A DNA stretch of 51,288 nt from Bacteroidaceae bacterium (GTDB lineage: Bacteria; Bacteroidota; Bacteroidia; Bacteroidales; Bacteroidaceae). How positions within the stretch are numbered: the stretch's first letter is position 1; the number at the start of each line of letters is the position of its first letter. The position numbers were made by a program, and so were the translations under genes. The stretch lies in NCBI GenBank assembly GCA_017556585.1, contig JAFYMP010000075.1, positions 1 through 51,288 on the forward strand, written 5' to 3'. Positions 37,090 to 44,899 of the stretch are shown here, piece after piece. Under the pieces are notes generated by a model. The model saw nothing but the letters and a program-made list of their open reading frames with translations, did not search any database and was not told the origin of the DNA.

Positions 37090-37129
37090 TCATTACTTTA
37101 TTAATTTGTTTGTTAATAAAGAGTAATGA
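37090..37129. repeat. Inverted repeat just upstream of the WG-repeat gene
   Basis: TCATTACTTTATTAA (37090-37104) pairs with TTAATAAA-GA-GTAATGA (37113-37129), a 15-bp stem with a 2-base bulge and 8-base loop. It starts 5 bases before the gene's ATG (minus strand), so it would fold in the mRNA leader or act as an operator. Confidence 0.45.
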
Positions 37130-37219
37130 TGTTGTTAGATTCTATCTTTTAATTTACGACAATAACAAAATTGGTTTACTATTCACTCTGTTTCTTCGCC
37201 TTTGAAGATGCGGGTAAGC

Positions 37220-38026
37220 TTATCTTACTACTTTGGTGAATTCCGGTTTGGAGTTAGGTTCGTTACCCACCACTACGTAAATGGTGCTGTTATTATCAAC
37301 CTTGAATATATAATCAGTTCCATCTGAGGTAATGCGTTTGCCATAAGATACCGGTGTACCTAATGGAAACTGATAATCACTGCATGCTGCATCAAATATC
37401 TGTTTTTCTACATCTGTAACGGGCTGCAGTTCAGAATAATCTGCTAAAACTTCTACATTTTCATCTATGTAGCTGTTTTCTGCCAAAAAGCGTTTCAGTT
37501 CCTTTGATGTAGATGAAATACGTGCATTACGAATACCAAATCCGTTTTCAGCTATCTGAGCTTTAGGCAAGGCTTTCTTTAAATCTTGAATAGCCACTTC
37601 CATTCCACCGCTGCCAAATGTGCTAAATGTTACTATGGTCTTTCCTTCAAAATCATTTTCGTTAATCAATGAATATATAGGCATAGCATAAGTGCCGTAC
37701 CAAATAGGATAACCCAAGAATATCACATCATATTTTGACAAGTCTGCTTTCAAAGGATTCAACTTAGGTAAAACTCCATTTTGACGCTCCTTACCTACTC
37801 TATCAATAGTTTCAGCATATGTTCCAGAATAGGGTTCTTCTAATTCTATTGATTCAATATCGGCACCTAAAAAATTCTGAAGCTCTTTAGCTACAGTTTC
37901 TGTTGCTCCTGTTTGGGAATAGTATAGAATAAGCTGTTTTTGTTTTGATTCTTTTGAACCACAGGCTGTAAAAGTTAGTGCTACAGCTGCAATAACCATA
38001 AATAGATAATGTTTCATATTGTTCAT
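37220..38026 (-). CDS. Flavodoxin-domain lipoprotein
   Basis: 268 residues. SPII signal ending at Cys22 (LTFTAC; ATG 38017 three codons later also possible). A flavodoxin domain follows at about 33-190: the FMN phosphate loop YYSQTGATETVAK, VIFLGYPIWYGTYAMPIYSL and TFSTFGSGGMEVA are the classical FMN-contact loops. A C-terminal region of about 75 residues is not assigned. Exported flavodoxin-like lipoproteins occur in Bacteroidetes; the redox partner is unknown. Confidence 0.85.
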   Translation of the reverse strand: MNNMKHYLFMVIAAVALTFTACGSKESKQKQLILYYSQTGATETVAKELQNFLGADIESIELEEPYSGTYAETIDRVGKERQNGVLPKLNPLKADLSKYDVIFLGYPIWYGTYAMPIYSLINENDFEGKTIVTFSTFGSGGMEVAIQDLKKALPKAQIAENGFGIRNARISSTSKELKRFLAENSYIDENVEVLADYSELQPVTDVEKQIFDAACSDYQFPLGTPVSYGKRITSDGTDYIFKVDNNSTIYVVVGNEPNSKPEFTKVVR

Positions 38027-38067
38027 AATAGGAAATTTATTTTGTTCTGTTATATTTCACCTTTCTA

Positions 38068-38075
38068 CAAAAGTA
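38068..38075 (-). promoter_or_regulatory. -7 element of the flavodoxin-like gene
   Basis: TACTTTTG on the minus strand, 41 bases before ATG 38026; exact TAnnTTTG, no clear -33. Confidence 0.45.
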
Positions 38076-38154
38076 GAACTAATTTTTCAATAATTCACCA
38101 TTCTCATAAAAAACTATGAATGTAATGTACACTATGTAATTGCCGAATTCAATT

Positions 38155-38619
38155 CTATTCCTCTACTAATTCATACTCTACACCAAACCACTCATCAAGT
38201 GTTGCTTCTACCTTATTGTTGATTTCCGGAGTAATTTTGTCCTTAATCTTTTTATAGACATAGATCATAGCCACACCATCATCCAGGATGCCCAAGAACT
38301 TATAAATAACACTTGGAATGAAGTCCATAGGCAAAATGGTATAGACAATGGCTGCGTAGATGAGTACACGGTCAAGCGTTGATGTATTCTCATCATCCAT
38401 CACATAGTAGAACTGCAACAGAGGACGAGTAGCCGCACGACCAGCCTTCAATGCCCAAGGACGCAACTTATCCATCAGCGCGTTAATTTTACCACGCCAA
38501 TCGATGTTCTTTACACGCTCTAAAAGCGGCTTAATATCCTTGCCCATAATCATATAAACAAGAATTAGAAGTGAAATTGAAATCAACATATCTTTTAAGT
38601 TTATATCGTTTGTTTTCAT
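38155..38619 (-). CDS. DUF1232 (YkvA-like) membrane protein
   Basis: 154 residues. A hydrophobic segment at about 11-25 (LISISLLILVYMIMGKD) is followed by the DUF1232 core: FYYVMDDENTSTLDRVLIYAAIVYTILPMDFIPSVI...LGILDDGVAMIYVYKKIKDKITPEI. The D-F-I-P-x-...-G-x-x-DD pattern is the family's signature. It ends TLDEWFGVEYELVEE, a tail it shares with the proteins at 50467 and (as a remnant) 41261. It lies 29 bases downstream of the vWA gene. Its GC content is higher than the flanking genes, as is the vWA gene's. Function unknown. Confidence 0.85.
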   Translation of the reverse strand: MKTNDINLKDMLISISLLILVYMIMGKDIKPLLERVKNIDWRGKINALMDKLRPWALKAGRAATRPLLQFYYVMDDENTSTLDRVLIYAAIVYTILPMDFIPSVIYKFLGILDDGVAMIYVYKKIKDKITPEINNKVEATLDEWFGVEYELVEE

Positions 38620-38648
38620 TCGGATAGTTCTCCATAATTAATGAAATG

Positions 38649-39284
38649 TTATTGGTCATCCTCATTAAAAAAATCTTCGTTAGCCTTGGCTGCATTAAAG
38701 CAACAATCTGTAATACGGTCAAAGAGACGACCTCGAGCACTCGCAACTCTTGTACCCATTGCAACGGTACCAAGTGGTGTAGCTTCGAACTTCAGCACAT
38801 TGGTAATCGAAATTGTTGCAGCAACAGCCTCTACATCCTGATTTGCACCGATGTAAGCGAATATCCAACCTTTTGCTTTAAGTTCATCAACAAGAGCCTT
38901 GATAGCCTTGCCACTGTATTCCTTCGAAGCATTTTCATAACCATCAGTTACAACCGTTACAAGCACTTTATCGTCCTCGGCAACCTTCTTGCGAAGCGCA
39001 TTGAGCGAAATACCCATTGCATCGTACAAAGCAGTACAGCAGTCAGGCTGGTAGGTCTCTGCTGTAAGTTCCTTAACCTCATCCATAGGCACGCACTCAT
39101 AGACGGTCTTCACATCGTCGTTGAAAGTCACAAGACTCACAAAGTGCTCTTGCTCATCGTGCTTCTTTTGGGCCGAACGGATTGTCTGGATAGTCTCGTT
39201 TACGCTGTCAATAGCAGCCTTCTTGATGCTCTGCATAGAGCCACTCTCATCAATGATAATGAGATTAAAAATTCTTGTCTTCAT
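38649..39284 (-). CDS. vWA-domain protein (TerY-like)
   Basis: 211 residues, a stand-alone von Willebrand A domain. The MIDAS is complete: DESGSM (Asp12, Ser14, Ser16), a Thr in CCTALYDAM, and VVTDGYENAS. TerY-type proteins look like this and in other bacteria act with protein kinases and phosphatases. No signal peptide, so it is cytosolic. ATG 39284 leaves a 10-base gap to the relA/spoT-like stop. Sampled sequence lines are 48-50% GC by hand count, against about 35% in the adjacent relA/spoT gene, which suggests the vWA/DUF1232 pair came in separately. Confidence 0.85.
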   Translation of the reverse strand: MKTRIFNLIIIDESGSMQSIKKAAIDSVNETIQTIRSAQKKHDEQEHFVSLVTFNDDVKTVYECVPMDEVKELTAETYQPDCCTALYDAMGISLNALRKKVAEDDKVLVTVVTDGYENASKEYSGKAIKALVDELKAKGWIFAYIGANQDVEAVAATISITNVLKFEATPLGTVAMGTRVASARGRLFDRITDCCFNAAKANEDFFNEDDQ

Positions 39285-39294
39285 AGTTCTGTTA

Positions 39295-41229
39295 TTATTC
39301 AATGTCTATTCTATGTACCTCATCAATGCCTTTGATAGCGGAGATGGAGTTAATGGCACTAGCCAATTCACTTGCTGAGTGTACAGCAAAGTCTATCGTA
39401 GTTACTGCAATTCTGTCTATAGTTTCAGTAGTCAGTTTGTTAATTGACAGATTTAATTTCTCTGTAATACAGCCAACCAGGTCACTCAACAAGTGAAAAC
39501 GATCTATACTGCGTATTTGTACACTTACCGGATACAGGTACTTATCGTCTTCTTTAAAATCTATAGCTACAATTGAATCGCCTTGTTGTGATGCCATACG
39601 GATAGCTGTGGGGCAATTGCGCTTATGTAGGGTAACCATGCTATCATCGGTTTTGAACCCTATCACCTCATCTTCAGGAAGCGGATGACAATGTGGACAA
39701 CGTTTATACTCTATTCCTGTTACACTGGATAGATAATTACGCAATTGACGTTTGGCTTTGTATGTCAAAACGTGATTAATCCAGTCAGCATCAGGCAAAG
39801 AGCTTGAATCTGTTCCTATCTCTACACAGTCACCACGTTTAAGAATAGTCTTTACAGACATCAGTTTACCATTGATGCGTGCATATACTGCGTGCTTACC
39901 TACCTTGCTATGTATTTCGTATGCAAAATCCAGTGCAGTAGCACCTTGTGGAAGTATTATACCTTTACCTTTAGGAGTGAACACCAGAATATCATCATAG
40001 TAAAATGATGAAGTAACACCATCCATATAGTCAATGTCCTTATTGTGGAACGCAATATCTCTCAGTACCTCTTTGAACTTTTCAATCCATTGCTTAACAT
40101 TTGCTTCAGTGCGTTCTGCTGTACAGCCCAAACGAGAATTACGTACCATACGTTCAGATGAAATATGTATCTCTTCCCAAACACCTTTGTCGCTAAGTAG
40201 TTTTACATGAAAACTCTGATAGCCATTTTCCTTTGGGTTGTCAATATAGTTTGTTACGCTACCCGGGCGCTCTTTAAAGATGGTTGTTAAATCACTATAT
40301 ATCCAAACAGCCTTCTTCTTTTCGTTTTGTTTATTAAATGGAATTGGTATTAATTCCAAACGGTCAATTTCAGGAGTTTTATTTATATTGGCAGTTTCAG
40401 CATCATACACAATACGAATGTAATGTTTGCCATCTATATGATTAAAATCAGATCCTGTTGACTGCATTTTACGCCATACACTATATGGAGTTCTATAACG
40501 CACTTCTACATATACATTGCGATTCAGAGGAGATATTACACTATTGATGGTTTCAACAAATGCATTTATATTCTCCTTGTTCTCTTCTTTCTCCTTTTCC
40601 AGTAAAGCTTCTATTTCGGCATATTCACGAGGACAACGGTATCGGAACGACAAGTTCTCTAACTCGCTCTTGATATGATACAAACCCAGACGGTTTGCCA
40701 ATGGTGCATAGAAATAATCTGTTTCACCGGCAATCTTCATCTGCTTATCGGGACGCATACTGTCCAGAGTACGCATATTGTGAAGACGGTCTGCTAATTT
40801 GACCAAAATAGCACGCACATCGTACTCTACCGAAGCAAGAATCTGACGGAAGTTGTCCACCTGTTTAGATTGTTCGTATTTATCTTTCTTCTGTTTGGTA
40901 ACTACACCTACCAGGAAGGCTACGTCATCTCCAAAACGATTACGAATATCTTCAATGGTGTAATCCGTATCCTCTACAACATCGTGCAGGAATGCGGCAA
41001 TTACAGGGTTTGCACCCAGTTCCAGTTCTTCGGCAATAATTCTTGCCACAGCAATAGGATGAATTATATATGGTTCACCAGTCTTGCGACGCTGTTCCTT
41101 ATGTGCTTCAGCAGCCAAAGCATAAGCATCACGCACACGCTGCATATCTTCTGCAGATATACGCTTTTCCATATTAGCAAACAATGATGCTAAACTCTCA
41201 TTAATCCGGGTTGTGTAATTGTTATTCAT
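39295..41229 (-). CDS. RelA/SpoT homologue with intact hydrolase and divergent synthetase
   Basis: 644 residues in the usual long-RSH order: HD hydrolase (about 28-175), synthetase region (about 225-350), TGS (about 415-475), a Cys/His segment, and ACT. The hydrolase motifs are present: YIIHP, FLHDVVEDT, KLADRLHNMRTL. The synthetase differs from active Rel proteins. GRPK-like is VRYRTPYSVWRKM, and the D-x-x-A-x-R block is IDGKHYIRIV with Gly where the Mg-binding Asp should be. The E-x-Q-I-R-T motif is EEIHISS, keeping the Glu but losing the Arg. I infer a (p)ppGpp hydrolase with weak or no synthesis. The gene lies directly upstream of the vWA gene. Confidence 0.88.
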   Translation of the reverse strand: MNNNYTTRINESLASLFANMEKRISAEDMQRVRDAYALAAEAHKEQRRKTGEPYIIHPIAVARIIAEELELGANPVIAAFLHDVVEDTDYTIEDIRNRFGDDVAFLVGVVTKQKKDKYEQSKQVDNFRQILASVEYDVRAILVKLADRLHNMRTLDSMRPDKQMKIAGETDYFYAPLANRLGLYHIKSELENLSFRYRCPREYAEIEALLEKEKEENKENINAFVETINSVISPLNRNVYVEVRYRTPYSVWRKMQSTGSDFNHIDGKHYIRIVYDAETANINKTPEIDRLELIPIPFNKQNEKKKAVWIYSDLTTIFKERPGSVTNYIDNPKENGYQSFHVKLLSDKGVWEEIHISSERMVRNSRLGCTAERTEANVKQWIEKFKEVLRDIAFHNKDIDYMDGVTSSFYYDDILVFTPKGKGIILPQGATALDFAYEIHSKVGKHAVYARINGKLMSVKTILKRGDCVEIGTDSSSLPDADWINHVLTYKAKRQLRNYLSSVTGIEYKRCPHCHPLPEDEVIGFKTDDSMVTLHKRNCPTAIRMASQQGDSIVAIDFKEDDKYLYPVSVQIRSIDRFHLLSDLVGCITEKLNLSINKLTTETIDRIAVTTIDFAVHSASELASAINSISAIKGIDEVHRIDIE

Positions 41230-41260
41230 AATCTTTCTTCTATAAATTTCTTACTCAGTT

Positions 41261-41366
41261 TTATTCTTGTTGCATCACTCTAAGTGTAATTTCGCAACGC
41301 TCTTCATTATAGAATGAGCGGAGAACCTTGCCTTCTACACCGAACCACTCGTTGAGCGTATCTGTC
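41261..41366 (-). pseudogene. Remnant of a DUF1232 gene 3' end
   Basis: The minus-strand frame reads TDTLNEWFGVEGKVLRSFYN and ends after a further short stretch (...LRVMQQE stop). The first part matches the tails of the intact DUF1232 proteins (TLDEWFGVEYE at 38155, TLNQWFGYTIIE at 50467). No start codon or upstream DUF1232 core is present, so this is a decayed 3' fragment. It sits 31 bases upstream of the relA/spoT-like ATG and has higher GC (about 43% in a sampled line) than its surroundings. Confidence 0.6.
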
Positions 41367-41478
41367 CTATAAGGCCAATTACACTACTTGAAGTTGCGAT
41401 TCTTTATCGGTAACTGGAAAAAAAATGGAGTTACCGATAAAGAATCTGAAGATTTTGAAAGAGAAATTTTCGCTAAAA
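41367..41478. other. Intergenic segment with inverted repeat
   Basis: Contains an inverted repeat: ATTCTTTATCGGTAACT (41399-41415) and AGTTACCGATAAAGAAT (41428-41444), 17 bases per arm, separated by an A-rich 12-base loop. On the minus strand this would fold as a long hairpin just 3' of the gene at 41479, followed on that strand by GCAACTTC and no T-run. It may be a terminator-like structure or a miniature element end; no gene is seen here. Confidence 0.5.
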
Positions 41479-42066
41479 TTAGTTGTTATTCAGAAATTCT
41501 TCAATTGGATCCTTAAATAAATTCTCATTCTTTGAAAAACCCTCTTTATCCATTACCCATTTTATAAATTCTACAGGATTTGGGTTATCAATTGTTTCAT
41601 AATACACAGGATAGTAAAATGCTGCATTTGTATTTGTACTCTCATCACATTTAATTTCGCCGATATACCACTTGTCAATAATTTTCGCAAGTATATAAAA
41701 CGGACGATAATACAAGTCCGACTCGTCTTTCATTGTCTCGTTTAAATTATCCGGTAGAGGAACTGCTGCATAAAGTAGTTCGGGTGAAGTCTTTGGTTCG
41801 GGAAATTTGAGGAATGATATCTGTCCACCTACTACATTGTATATTTTCATGCAGAAGTTATTAGCACACATTTTCCCCCATTCAGTCACTTTTTCATCCT
41901 TATCAAACATTATATTAAACAGTTCATTACCTTCGTAATCGGCACTAAATAGGTGCATTGGCGCATAAGTAGCCATAGATGGTAATGTTACATATTCAAA
42001 ATTATAACGCTCACTATGCAACTCTCGAATAACTTGTTCTTTCTTTTTCTTATTAAATAAACCCAT
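41479..42066 (-). CDS. Uncharacterised protein, 195 residues
   Basis: I do not recognise the family. It begins with a short basic segment (MGLFNKKKKEQ), is rich in aromatic residues and Asn, and has no signal peptide or membrane segment. The middle (NELFNIMFDKDEKVTEWGKMC) and end (PVEFIKWVMDKEGFSKNENLF) look like a globular cytoplasmic protein, possibly an immunity- or Imm-like/SUKH-like fold; that is only an impression. It lies 64 bases downstream of the 273-residue gene in the same direction. Confidence 0.7.
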   Translation of the reverse strand: MGLFNKKKKEQVIRELHSERYNFEYVTLPSMATYAPMHLFSADYEGNELFNIMFDKDEKVTEWGKMCANNFCMKIYNVVGGQISFLKFPEPKTSPELLYAAVPLPDNLNETMKDESDLYYRPFYILAKIIDKWYIGEIKCDESTNTNAAFYYPVYYETIDNPNPVEFIKWVMDKEGFSKNENLFKDPIEEFLNNN

Positions 42067-42130
42067 AATCTCTAAATATAGTTGTTAGTTCTGTAATCAA
42101 TATTTGTCATTACCTGATAAACTTATTATT

Positions 42131-42952
42131 TTATAGTTCCTTTTTATGGTTCTTTAATTGAGATAAGTGTAAGAGCATAAACTTTTTAAATAAAGTAGAT
42201 ACAAATTCGCAATAATCAATATCCGATAGATGTTTTTCTTGAGTTTTGTGAAAATCATCGCTCTTCTTTACTTGTTCAACAATGAATTCATCCCAGTGAT
42301 TGAACTCCCCTAAAAGATCGTATTGTTTCAGTTCAAAAATCAGATAATATGCTGTTCCACATTCTATAAAGTTTCTACATGAAAAATCATCTCTACTTGA
42401 TATTTTCATTATAGCAGTATATTTATTTGCAATATTTTCAATCACTCTATACAATTGCTCAGCTATTTCGTCATACGAAGGTGAATAGTTTGTTTTTGTA
42501 TAGATAGACAGTACTTGTAATGGTGTCAGTTTTGATGTATCAATCTTGAATTGATGATGATTGACAAAACGTAAACACAGATCATAGTGGGTACTTTTAT
42601 TATCTATTTCTGATAATTCACTTAAAACCACATCTGTTGAAAAATGCTTGGCCATACAGAGAGCAGCACTCTTTTCGTGGTATTCATGCCACAACTTATG
42701 AATAACCGGTTCAAACTGTGGATCCCAAAGTTGTAATACCTTTTGATATGCCCACTCTCTATCCATTTTACCGGAATTAAAACAAGCATATAAAAAACGA
42801 ATCTGTTGAGAACCATCTATATAATCAAATCGTCTTCTTATCTCCTTGCGTGCTTCAACCACCTTAGCGCTTCTTTTATCCTCAAAATCACGTAGCAGGG
42901 TACGTATTGGCTCATTGTATTTAATTGTGTTCTGCATCATTTCGTTATACAT
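42131..42952 (-). CDS. Uncharacterised alpha-helical protein, 273 residues
   Basis: No recognised family. It is predominantly helical with HEAT-like character: runs such as AKVVEARKEIRRRFDYIDGS, RFLYACFNSGKMDREWAYQK and KLWHEYHEKSAALCMAKHF suggest helix pairs that could form a scaffold. No signal peptide or transmembrane segment. It starts 60 bases after a strong terminator (43012-43045), so it opens a new transcription unit with the 195-residue gene. ATG 42952 is used; ATG 42940 and 42937 are possible. Confidence 0.7.
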   Translation of the reverse strand: MYNEMMQNTIKYNEPIRTLLRDFEDKRSAKVVEARKEIRRRFDYIDGSQQIRFLYACFNSGKMDREWAYQKVLQLWDPQFEPVIHKLWHEYHEKSAALCMAKHFSTDVVLSELSEIDNKSTHYDLCLRFVNHHQFKIDTSKLTPLQVLSIYTKTNYSPSYDEIAEQLYRVIENIANKYTAIMKISSRDDFSCRNFIECGTAYYLIFELKQYDLLGEFNHWDEFIVEQVKKSDDFHKTQEKHLSDIDYCEFVSTLFKKFMLLHLSQLKNHKKEL

Positions 42953-43011
42953 TATTAAGTTATTTACATATATAAGGATGATACTATTGGTTCCATTCTA
43001 TCATTGTTGTG

Positions 43012-43045
43012 AAAAAAAAGAGGAAGTGCGTCCACTTCCCCTTTT
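43012..43045 (-). terminator. Strong terminator of the sigma-like/AAA unit
   Basis: On the minus strand a 13-bp stem (43033-43045 with 43016-43028, one G.T pair) and a GACG loop lead into eight T. It lies 184 bases after the stop of the gene at 43229 and closes that unit. Confidence 0.8.
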
Positions 43046-43228
43046 CCTCCATCTTCTAACCACTGCGCGGAGGTCTTGCCATTCTTAGGCAAGGCAGCCA
43101 ACTTACGACTCTATTTTCTTTGGCAAAAAGCAGGGAATACTGATGTTCACGACCAACGGCATTGTGCTATTTGTGGTTACGATTCCAATCTACGCTTCGT
43201 GACAGCGCGGGACCAAAGTTCTACAAAA
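43046..43228. other. GC-rich non-coding or remnant segment
   Basis: Two of three sampled 60-base lines exceed 46% GC (one is 57%), well above the surrounding genes. No complete gene is present. A minus-strand frame of about 45 codons (KLAALPKNGKTSAQWLED then GGKGEVDALPLFF) looks protein-like but has no start codon and is preceded by TAG, so it may be a gene remnant. A plus-strand frame has HCAICGYD, a short Cys pair I consider accidental. Confidence 0.35.
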
Positions 43229-43732
43229 TTATTCATTATCACCATTTATAGAAACTTCAGTGTAATCTGTTATTTCTTTTCCTAAATCTTCCTCAGTCAA
43301 CCAATATTCCAACGGTGCAGAAGCTATCATTGTCGCAGCGAAAAATGTATCGTAAATTTCTATTATCTCATCAAGCATTTGCAACAATTGGTACCGTCTC
43401 AATTTGCGAATATGGTTAGGACGAACATAAACTTGTCCCACATACGACAATGCCTCCTTGACATATTCAACTATGTAGTCTTTCAATTCTTCGCGAGTCA
43501 TAGACTCTGCAATCTCAAAAATCTCTTTGTTGTGTTCATCGGTATCTCCGGTAAGATATACCGGTGCACTAAGAAATAGCTCATTGTCATTCGTATCTAC
43601 AGTTATGAACATTAAAGTATCCTTGTACTCAAATTCGTACATTTCACCAGACTCAATTGCCGGCTTAACTTCGATGTTCATTTTTCGCAACCACTCCAAT
43701 GCTTGAGCTGCCGATTTGGAAAATCTACACAT
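43229..43732 (-). CDS. Small uncharacterised protein, YbjN-like by eye
   Basis: 167 residues, acidic, no signal. After 17 residues it shows a beta-rich first half (YEFEYKDTLMFITVDTNDNELFLSAPVYL) and a helical second half (MTREELKDYIVEYVKEALSY). This is the layout of the YbjN / type III chaperone-like fold and of the two genes upstream (43961, 44371). It starts 2 bases after the stop of the 55-residue zinc-ribbon gene, which supports ATG 43732 instead of ATG 43681. Last gene before the terminator at 43012. The family assignment is tentative. Confidence 0.7.
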   Translation of the reverse strand: MCRFSKSAAQALEWLRKMNIEVKPAIESGEMYEFEYKDTLMFITVDTNDNELFLSAPVYLTGDTDEHNKEIFEIAESMTREELKDYIVEYVKEALSYVGQVYVRPNHIRKLRRYQLLQMLDEIIEIYDTFFAATMIASAPLEYWLTEEDLGKEITDYTEVSINGDNE

Positions 43733-43734
43733 AT

Positions 43735-43902
43735 CTACTTCTGTGGTTTATGAAGAGACATTGTGTAACCGCACTTAACACATCGTGTACTTGATAGTGG
43801 TCTTGCTCCCGGATAAGCCTCTTCGTATGTAAAATTGTAGTTATCTCTTATATAATCATGATTGGGGCACTTTAGTCCACGTACTTCTTTAATTCTTCCC
43901 AT
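43735..43902 (-). CDS. 55-residue zinc-ribbon-like protein
   Basis: A short minus-strand gene from ATG 43902 to TAG: it begins GRIKEVRGLKCPNHDYIRDN and ends CVKCGYTMSLHKPQK. CPNH and CVKC provide three Cys and one His at the spacing of a treble-clef or zinc-ribbon finger (26 residues apart). The next gene starts 2 bases after its stop, showing tight coupling, and it lies 58 bases after the 127-residue gene. It is too small to assign; a metal-binding adaptor is my inference. Confidence 0.65.
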   Translation of the reverse strand: MGRIKEVRGLKCPNHDYIRDNYNFTYEEAYPGARPLSSTRCVKCGYTMSLHKPQK

Positions 43903-43960
43903 AATTCTGTTAGTTTTAGTTTGTGACCATAAATTTAAGCAAATATCTTTAATCTCCTAT

Positions 43961-44344
43961 TCAGTTATCTAACTTTTTATACATAGTTTTTGCCGCTATC
44001 AATTGTTTCAATGCATTATTCATTTGAAAATTAAAATCTTCTTCTGCCAAATAGAATATTTCAGCAGACGCTATAATAACTTCATCCAGAATATATAGTT
44101 TTACCAATTTCGCATCTTTATTTACTTGATGACAATTCTCTTTTACTTGTTCAATATTATATTCATTAACATCAGTAAAACGTGGCAATGCCAAACAGAA
44201 GAAATTATCGTCATTTGGAGAACACCAGAAATGAATGGTATTCATCTGAAAACGCAATGTTATTACCTGATTTGCAGTATCTATTTCTATAATACGATAA
44301 TTATGATCTGCAAAATATTTCTGAGCCAATTCAAACGTATCCAT
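43961..44344 (-). CDS. Small uncharacterised protein, YbjN-like, paralogue of 44371
   Basis: 127 residues, cytoplasmic. A beta-rich first half (YRIIEIDTANQVITLRFQM, HFWCSPNDDNFFCLALPRF) and a helical second half resemble the neighbouring 158-residue protein. Both have F-x-x-SP-x-DD-x-x-F-x-x-L/I-A-x-P followed by -DV-x-E-x-N. The two therefore look like a tandem duplication. The pattern recalls YbjN or class I type III chaperones, which bind partner proteins; unproven here. 26 bases downstream of the paralogue. Confidence 0.75.
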   Translation of the reverse strand: MDTFELAQKYFADHNYRIIEIDTANQVITLRFQMNTIHFWCSPNDDNFFCLALPRFTDVNEYNIEQVKENCHQVNKDAKLVKLYILDEVIIASAEIFYLAEEDFNFQMNNALKQLIAAKTMYKKLDN

Positions 44345-44370
44345 ATCTTTGTTCCATAATTTGATGTATA

Positions 44371-44847
44371 TTATAACTCAATTTCTTCTAATAACTTATT
44401 TATCTTAGCTTCAATTGAATCGTCTGAATTCTCATCTTCAGATGAATCTTCAAAAATCAATTCTTCTCCATTTATTTTTTTCTGGAAAACAAATGCAGTT
44501 ACTTCAAGAACGCGAATTATATGTTCTAATAGTTCAGACAGATTATCTGTTGTTACCAATTTATGTTCGTATATAGCCCAAACAGAATCAGTGTACATTA
44601 TAACCGGTTTGGAATACTTAATTAAATAAGCAGTTTCATGCAATGCTTTTATTACATCAATTCGATTCTCTTCTGTAACATCATATAACTGAGGAATGGC
44701 AATGCGCAAAAACTCTTCATCATCATCTTCAGGAGAATACAGAAAGTACTTATCTTCATGACAAAATACATATCCTAATGATTCTACTTCAGTGGGTTCA
44801 TACCCCATTGCATTTAATTCTTGTAAAATAATCTCTTTCTTAGTCAT
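44371..44847 (-). CDS. Small uncharacterised protein, YbjN-like, acidic tail
   Basis: 158 residues. Core similar to the 127-residue neighbour (YFLYSPEDDDEEFLRIAIP, YDVTEENRIDVIKALHE). A very acidic C-terminal tail follows (EDSSEDENSDDSIEAKINKL). No signal or membrane segment. It lies 52 bases after the pseudokinase-AAA gene and is probably on the same transcript. A chaperone or substrate-adaptor role for the AAA protein would fit the layout, but this is inference. Confidence 0.75.
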   Translation of the reverse strand: MTKKEIILQELNAMGYEPTEVESLGYVFCHEDKYFLYSPEDDDEEFLRIAIPQLYDVTEENRIDVIKALHETAYLIKYSKPVIMYTDSVWAIYEHKLVTTDNLSELLEHIIRVLEVTAFVFQKKINGEELIFEDSSEDENSDDSIEAKINKLLEEIEL

Positions 44848-44899
44848 AATACATAGTTTTGTTATCTACATAAAAGAATCGTTTTATAAAGTAGTTCTA

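Noticed and set aside
43076..43285. Plus-strand 69-codon frame with HCAICGYD
   Set aside because: Only a two-Cys pair, no other gene on that strand here, and it overlaps the 3' end of a supported minus-strand gene; likely chance.
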